Below are positions 58,166 to 64,000 of a stretch of 64,000 nucleotides of DNA, piece by piece. Made by a program: the position numbers and the translations under genes. This DNA comes from Cheiracanthium punctorium (taxonomy: Eukaryota > Arthropoda > Arachnida > Araneae > Cheiracanthiidae), in contig JAWZYV010019925.1 in NCBI GenBank assembly GCA_038373885.1, forward strand, positions 1 to 64,000, read 5' to 3'. The notes under the pieces were generated by a model. That model was not told the DNA's origin and did no database searches. It saw only the letters and a list, made by a program, of their open reading frames with translations. The first letter of the stretch is position 1, and every line of letters starts with the position of its first letter.

Positions 58166-58940
58166 TTTACGATTACCGTTAACACAGTTCTCCATATATT
58201 CCTATGCATAATCCTTGTCAGAATGGCGTATTTAGCTAAATATTTCATGTAGCTGTTTTGGCAAATATCCAAAAAATCTACTAATAGTACCTGTTACTCA
58301 TACCAGTAGCATAGGAAGCATAAGCATATACTTATGCTATCTTCGCTCCTCCCCCTTACTTGCTTAAATTAAATATTTTAATCCTCTGTGGTTTTCAATC
58401 TCATGAAAATATCAAACGATTTCATCTTTAGGAGCCATTTAGAACCGCTGAAATTGTAAATAAGACACAAAGTTTGTGGCAGAGTTTACGAATGTCACGA
58501 TATTTTTAATTTTCAACGTCAAGCTTTTGACTGCAGTGAAAGAAACCCGGGTAGTTGAGCCCGTTCATCTGCTTATTTCACACAGAATTGCGTACGAATA
58601 TTTTAATCATCAGACACAGCGATTAAGAGTTCACTGTGCAAATTTCTGAAAAATTCCCAGGTGCTCTAAGACGACTTGAAGTCAAATAGTTATACTAGGT
58701 TTCAAAAATTGTCTTTATGCAGAATTTAATGTAATTATCACACATAATATATTTTCACGTTTTTCCATGTATTTTGTACTGTTATTGAATTTTCCTACAG
58801 CTGTTTTCATGTAATCAATTAATCCTTTTCAATAATAAGGTTAATTTTATGAGCAGATACTGTAAATATTTTTCTCCTGAGAGATGAGAAATTAGCATGT
58901 ATAATATTTGCGAAAAAGCCCATCAACTATTATTACTGCT

Positions 58941-58973
<33 letters not shown>

Positions 58974-61210
58974 AGTATATTAGTTAATCGGGAAGTTACC
59001 ACATAGATTTTTCTGAAATGGATTAGTGACAATGAGAACAGACATATTTTAAGCAGTGAAGTGTAATTAAAGTAAATGGCCATAGAAACCGGCTGGCGGT
59101 GGCTGATCCAGAAAAGAATTCTGGGGGAGGCACAAAACTTTTTCTTGCAAATTCATTTGAATTTACAAAATAAGTCAATTTTCTATGGTATTAATTCAGT
59201 TCGTCGCAGGTGACGAGGGGGGGGGGGAGGGCACGTGCTGCTGTGGATCCGCCAATGGTATGAAGCGCAACTAAACAGTTAGCATCCAGTGCATTTTCCC
59301 CTCATTTAATTATAAAAATAAACGTACTTTTAAATGGATTCACTAAGAACTCACTTGAAGACAAAAATAATGATTTTACTTTGAATACTACTCTACATAC
59401 TTCAGTGATAAAAACAATAACACATAAAGTAACCTTCTTTCAAATTTATCTCGTATATGTTTACATAATGATGACTGAAAAAAAAAGTAAAACAAAAATA
59501 CAATTGAATTTCGCTCAACTTATCTATGTAAACAACAAACGTTGAAGACGGAAGATTAATTGTACTCATATGCACTGGAGTTCTTTGATGTTTTAAATCA
59601 GCATTGTCAATCTTTCAAGCCTCATTTCAAGATACCAGCTAACTGAAAGATTATGAATGGTCAAAACTTGACTTTTTGAATAATTTTTAACGCACCAGAG
59701 TATATACACTTTAAAAATCACACTGAAAAAAAAAATTCTGCACATGCAGATTTATATGTGTTAAAAAGTTCTTGAGTAGATTGGAAACGGCTCTATGCCT
59801 TATGTTGATTTTTAAATTATCAAAGTAAATCCAGTTTTAATCATTTAAGAAAAATAACTTTGCATGATCACCTGTCTTGATTTTTAAAACTACTATTCAC
59901 AGCACTCCTCTTTTTTTTTTTTCTGACCTAGATCTATCTTCCTAATTACACATTCCAACCACTGTATTTCAAGTACTGTAATAATCAACATGAAGTTCAT
60001 GGATTATTCCTTATAACCGCTTCACCGCTTTGCGCATCTTATTTCACCATAAAGTGCAAAATATACATCAAGTCAGAAGAGATAACTGGAGTTGTATATT
60101 AAGTTCGGCTAAAAGCTTGAAAAGTTAAAATTCAAATTAGACGTACTTAAGTTCAGGGTTACAGTCACTAAATTTTCTCTTGTGAAGAACGTCTGCAGTT
60201 CGTCTAGACCAACGTCTGACATCACAGACAAAATTTCAATTAAAAATCCCCCAGTCTGTTAAAAATTCAATTATTATTTTATTTATTCCGGAATATAGTA
60301 TCTTCTTCAAGTCACCTTCAGTCTCAGCTGTAATGTCAGATATTGGGAAATACACTTAAGAATATATTACGTCCAACTTATTAATAACAAAAATAAACGA
60401 TGTTTTTTTACAGCATCATCACTATAAAGTCGTTTTATCCTCACACATACAAAAATACGAGACACAATTTCTAATTAATGAATTTGAAGTAACCGAACAG
60501 AGGGTGAAAATTAAAATATAACTTATAAGTAGATTTAGTATGATTCAAGTTGATCTTTTGAATCCTCCTATTAATTTTACTTTCTAAATTCAGTATATGA
60601 ATACACTGAAATAATTCACATTCATTAAGAGGATATCAGTTATGTTACGCATTAATTTTAATAATTAGATTAAAATCCCTAACAAGGCTCATAAATAGTC
60701 TTCACAGGCGTGTCTACTTTTGTCGAAAATTTAATAAATTTGGCAGTTAACAGTTCAGTGGCCACTCAAGATTTTTGTTTAGGGGTGGTCTGGGATACAA
60801 ATACTACCGAACTCGGTTATAATGACCTCGATTACAGTTATAACTCTCTTACAACACAGAAATATCGAAATATTCTATACCACTTGCCCATAGAACACAA
60901 GCGCTCTATCAGCGCTACTCGTTATAGAGTGATCAATAATTATATGATCTTTTTAATGAAGTTTTAACAGAGTTTAATCGTATTTCATACACTAAATGTA
61001 GGTGTGTATTTAAAAACCCACATAATTTTTTTTTCCGTAAGAAATATTTTAGAAATAATTTAAAGACCATTTCTAAAAAATAAAATATTTCAATTCATTA
61101 GTGACAATTTTCAATTTTTAAAGCTTTTCAGATCTAACTCTCCAGCTTTAGCGGGGGATGGGGGAGGGGTTAGCACCCATAACTTGAATATTAAAACTTG
61201 ATATTTGATG
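58166..61210. other. No gene; A-run and possible MITE fragments
   Basis: 58,175-58,250 resembles 47,675-47,770, an unclassified dispersed repeat. An A-run of about 30 is at 58,942-58,972. 59,096-59,262 has TGGCTGATCCAG and TGTGGATCCGCCA, a decayed MITE. CGAACTCGGTTATAATGACC near 60,809 resembles an inner Tigger end. Confidence 0.45.
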
Positions 61211-61212
61211 TA

Positions 61213-61441
61213 CGGCCCCCCGGGATACTTTGGGCTACCATTTGTTGTGTTTTCTGTTATAATAGAAAACACAACAAAAAGTTATAGAACAAAAGTTCTG
61301 TTACCATTCTGTTTATACAAAATATAATACATGGGTTTTCAACTTCCAACAACTCTTATCTTCTGTTGTTTGTTCAGTAGAAAAATTAATATCTTTTTAT
61401 TTGCATTAGACGCAAAAACCAAAGTAGCCACCGATTGACCG
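61213..61441. mobile_element. Small TA-target MITE
   Basis: CGGCCCCCCGGGATACTTTG and the inverse CAAAGTAGCCACCGATTGACCG are imperfect inverted ends beside TA. The interior has a perfect 13-bp hairpin (TGTTGTGTTTTCT, loop GTTATAAT) around 61,240-61,273. Confidence 0.5.
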
Positions 61442-61444
61442 TAC

Positions 61445-63385
61445 CTACTAAAAACATGCAATACGATACGAAATTTTTTCTACACATCTCAAACGAGACA
61501 TTATACTCCATATATTTTATGCCTACAAAATATATAAACTATATTAATTAAGAGCCATAATATACCTTCCTGCTAAATAGGCATTCGATCTACTTACTAA
61601 CTAACTGGCTCAGTTGAATTCGGTTAAAGTGATTCTGTTTAGACTATAAAAACTGTTATGACGTCCAATTAGTCATCTCCGTTCAATCATACATAAATTT
61701 CAATTTTGCAAATTACTTTTTATACACTATGTTTAAATTTATAGCCTGAGTTTAATTATTAAGAAGTGTTTGTTTCGTAGAAAAACAGTGAAATAAGTTT
61801 AAAAAAAATTTAAAAACAGAAATTTTTTATGATTGAAATGGGATTGCAACTCCTAAAAGATTGATGTTAAATTCATTCTAAACTTAGTGATTTTATAATG
61901 TGAATAAGTGTAAATTTAAACTTTATTCTTAGCTTAAAATAAAAATATCTGATGCAGATACCACATAAATTCTTTGTATGTCTATGAAACTATATTTTTT
62001 GACATACTTCATTTAAACTTATTTCATTAAGTTGAGACACTTTAATTTTTATACACGAATGCTACTATGTATACTTTTAAAAAGTACTTATACGACTCCA
62101 TAATGCCCTATTAACAATGACAGCCCATAGCTTTTTATCGTACTGCAAGTGTTCTTGGTGATACTGTTAATAAACTACCCGGTCGATTGAAATAAAAAAA
62201 GGAGGTAAACAACTAGATGGTACACGAAAAGTGTTTTTGTGAGGTACTAATTTTCAAAAAATGATTATTTGGCCTAATTAAAATGCAAACATAAATCAGT
62301 GTTATTTGTTTTGGAAGGGCCCAATTATTAATAAAAAGCTTATTTGCTTATAGTGCGCAAATTATTTAAAAATTTCACTAGATTTTGCACTGTCTCATTT
62401 ATTACGTTAGCCCGTTAAAAACAATTTTAACCTTTTAAGACCAGATGAAGTAATTTTTTTTTTATTATGCAGGAGGGAACTGCTTATAACATTTCTAAAA
62501 ATCTTTAATAAATTCCATTCTTTCTATTTAACTTTTGACCTCTAAAAATAAGCATTTCAAATATTTTAAAATATACATTTCTGCAACAAGTTATCGTTAA
62601 ACAGCGTTATCTATCTTTCAAACTGAGATAATATTATTTTCCAGTTTTAACGCATCCATACACTGCTCTGTCAATTTTATTGGACAACAACAGCGATATG
62701 CAACAAGCGTATCAGCCTAAAAAAAAATACATTTTTTCTTTTATGTCTGGGTTTTTATCTCGTGATTCTATTCCAGACTTATCACTTATTTTTCCAGACG
62801 AGTTTTACTTCGATTCACGGACAAATGTTCTTTTTTTTCTATCCACCTTAACTCTATTTTTCTTTACCTGATCTAGATCAAGAAGTTTGATTCGTTAGGC
62901 TCATCCGCCCCCCCCCCCCCTTAAGATCATTGTTAGAGATATATAATAATAAAAAGTTTTCATTCTGTTTATTTCCACGGTTGGTTAGCCATCACGGAAG
63001 ACATAATTACTATGTTATAAATTAATCATTTTCATTTAAATTCCAGCAATTGACAGACTCTTAAAAATTTTTTCCTTGTGCTTCTTAAAACATATTATTA
63101 AAACGCATGTTGTGTGTTCAGGTGGTTTGCTCAGACCACGTTTATTGCATGCACGCACGGTCTGATTATATCAGTTCCTACATTTTAGAACATGATAGCG
63201 GTTTGTTCTTTTCATTTCCACTCAAAATTACTATTCTTCATCAAAGAAATCTATACTTTCTTTTGTAGAAATTATGATCACGCGGTTCCTCATGATTTGA
63301 CGGCTTTGACAAGACATGGTTGAATTTTGACAATGAATGGATTATTTAGTGTGTGGTTGAGAATAATTAAGACAGCCTGAGGGCC
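61445..63385. other. No gene recognised
   Basis: Very AT-rich; a C10 run near 62,910. No protein-like frame and no paired element ends found. Confidence 0.5.
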
Positions 63386-63387
63386 AT

Positions 63388-63470
63388 GGTAACTGAGTGG
63401 TTAAGGTATCAAACGAGCCATTTGGAGGGTTGCATGTTCGATCCTCGAGCCATATAAGGGTACCGTGTAC
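63388..63470 (+). repeat. tRNA-derived SINE head
   Basis: GGTAACTGAGTGGTTAAGGT fits an RNA polymerase III A box and GCATGTTCGATCCTCG a B box, at tRNA-like spacing. The acceptor ends do not pair, so it is not a working tRNA gene. About 200 bp of body follows. Confidence 0.6.
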
Positions 63471-63726
63471 AATAGATGCGCTGCTCGCTTGCACACACTA
63501 AATCTTTGGTTCCCGGTGTTCATAGCCCTCACGACTGTCGCTAGTAGTTTTCGAGGGATATCAATATTCAAAAGTCTATCACCTCCTGTTAAAGACCTAA
63601 AATTTGACGGAAAACTGACAGAAGACCGTATGTCTTGCCATTTCGTGATATGCAGGTTCCTGTCGGCAGCTGAATGAAAGCTGTGAAAGATTAAAACAAC
63701 CTGGCCGTGATAGTCTACGCATATTG

Positions 63727-64000
63727 CATTGCGACCAGAATGTGCACATACTGGTCACACTGTGACTTTGCGATTTGCTCGTCGTGATGTGTTCGTCGCA
63801 CAGAGGTCAGATGGTTAGCTGGAACAGTTTCGGCGAAGTCAAAACGTTGCGACGTGGTGTCAGGTTACGTGGGTGGACTACCCGTGGACTACCACAGTTG
63901 CGACATGGTAGTTTTCCACATAGCACTGTGACGTCGCAACATGTTCGCATATTGGTCACACTGGGATTTTGTGACTTGTTCGTCGTGATGTGTTCGTTGC
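63727..64000. repeat. Tandem repeat, 201-bp period, running off the window
   Basis: GGTCACACTG followed by GTGATGTGTTCGT recurs with a spacing of 201 bp (63,747 and 63,948). The unit contains several short GCGAC/GTCGC words. Only about one and a third units are inside the window. Confidence 0.65.

Noticed and set aside
63388..63470. Functional tRNA gene
   Set aside because: A and B boxes are present but the acceptor stem does not pair and the sequence continues as a repeat body.
1..64000. CRISPR arrays, bacterial operons or ribosomal RNA genes
   Set aside because: No spaced identical repeats, no prokaryotic gene layout and no rRNA-like sequence; splice sites and transposon types are those of an animal genome.

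Overview
The window is a stretch of AT-rich animal nuclear DNA made almost entirely of transposable elements nested in one another. The gag and pol sequences, the minute exons, the tRNA-Leu and tRNA-Ser type primer sites and the abundant short inverted-repeat elements fit an arthropod, most likely a chelicerate such as a spider. That placement is inference. No complete host gene is visible.

Layout. 1-2368: 5' part of a Ty3/gypsy-like LTR element on the minus strand (LTR, tRNA-Leu primer site, intact gag, and a -1 frameshift heptamer at the gag stop). 3391-3814: a piggyBac-type MITE with an 80-bp internal hairpin; related copies lie near 18.4, 34.7 and 54.4 kb. 5.1-10.8 kb: old inverted repeats, a Tc1 transposase scrap, a GC-rich hAT MITE and a foldback-type element. 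14.4-15.0 kb: an unexplained GC-richer island with protein-like frames. 17.6-18.8 kb: two MITEs. 19,585-24,105: a gypsy element with both LTRs, a 4-bp target duplication, frameshifted gag and protease, and a pol reduced by internal deletion, carrying a hAT MITE that itself carries another MITE. 24.7 kb: possible terminal exon. 26.5-28.7 kb: a Tigger remnant and small MITEs. 29.4 kb: Helitron-type helicase tail. 30.5 kb: an exon-like segment (minus strand) of unknown gene, with NRF1-like and CRE-like motifs 1-3 kb away. 33.6-35.3 kb: tRNA-derived repeat and MITEs.

39,864-49,021 is the most striking structure: a hAT-type element with 8-bp target duplications, holding a PIF/Harbinger-type element (TAA duplications, Myb/SANT exons and a THAP exon on the minus strand), which in turn holds a Tigger remnant, several hAT MITEs and a hAT transposase fragment that has its own MITE inside. 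This gives four levels of insertion whose order can be read directly.

49.2 kb has a second, degenerate THAP first exon. 51.1-51.9 kb is a mariner-like relic with a 177-bp insertion; a paralogue at 27.98 kb shows the empty site. 54.4 kb is an aberrant piggyBac-type MITE flanked by 31-bp repeats. 56,501-57,744 is a full-length but dead mariner element, followed by another Tigger end. From 58 to 63 kb little is recognisable. The window ends in a tRNA-like SINE head and the start of a tandem repeat with a 201-bp period.

The genes do not form a pathway. What the window records is a relative chronology of Class I and Class II elements, with relics of their transposases and DNA-binding proteins. 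Except for the first gag, every element-encoded protein seen here is broken.
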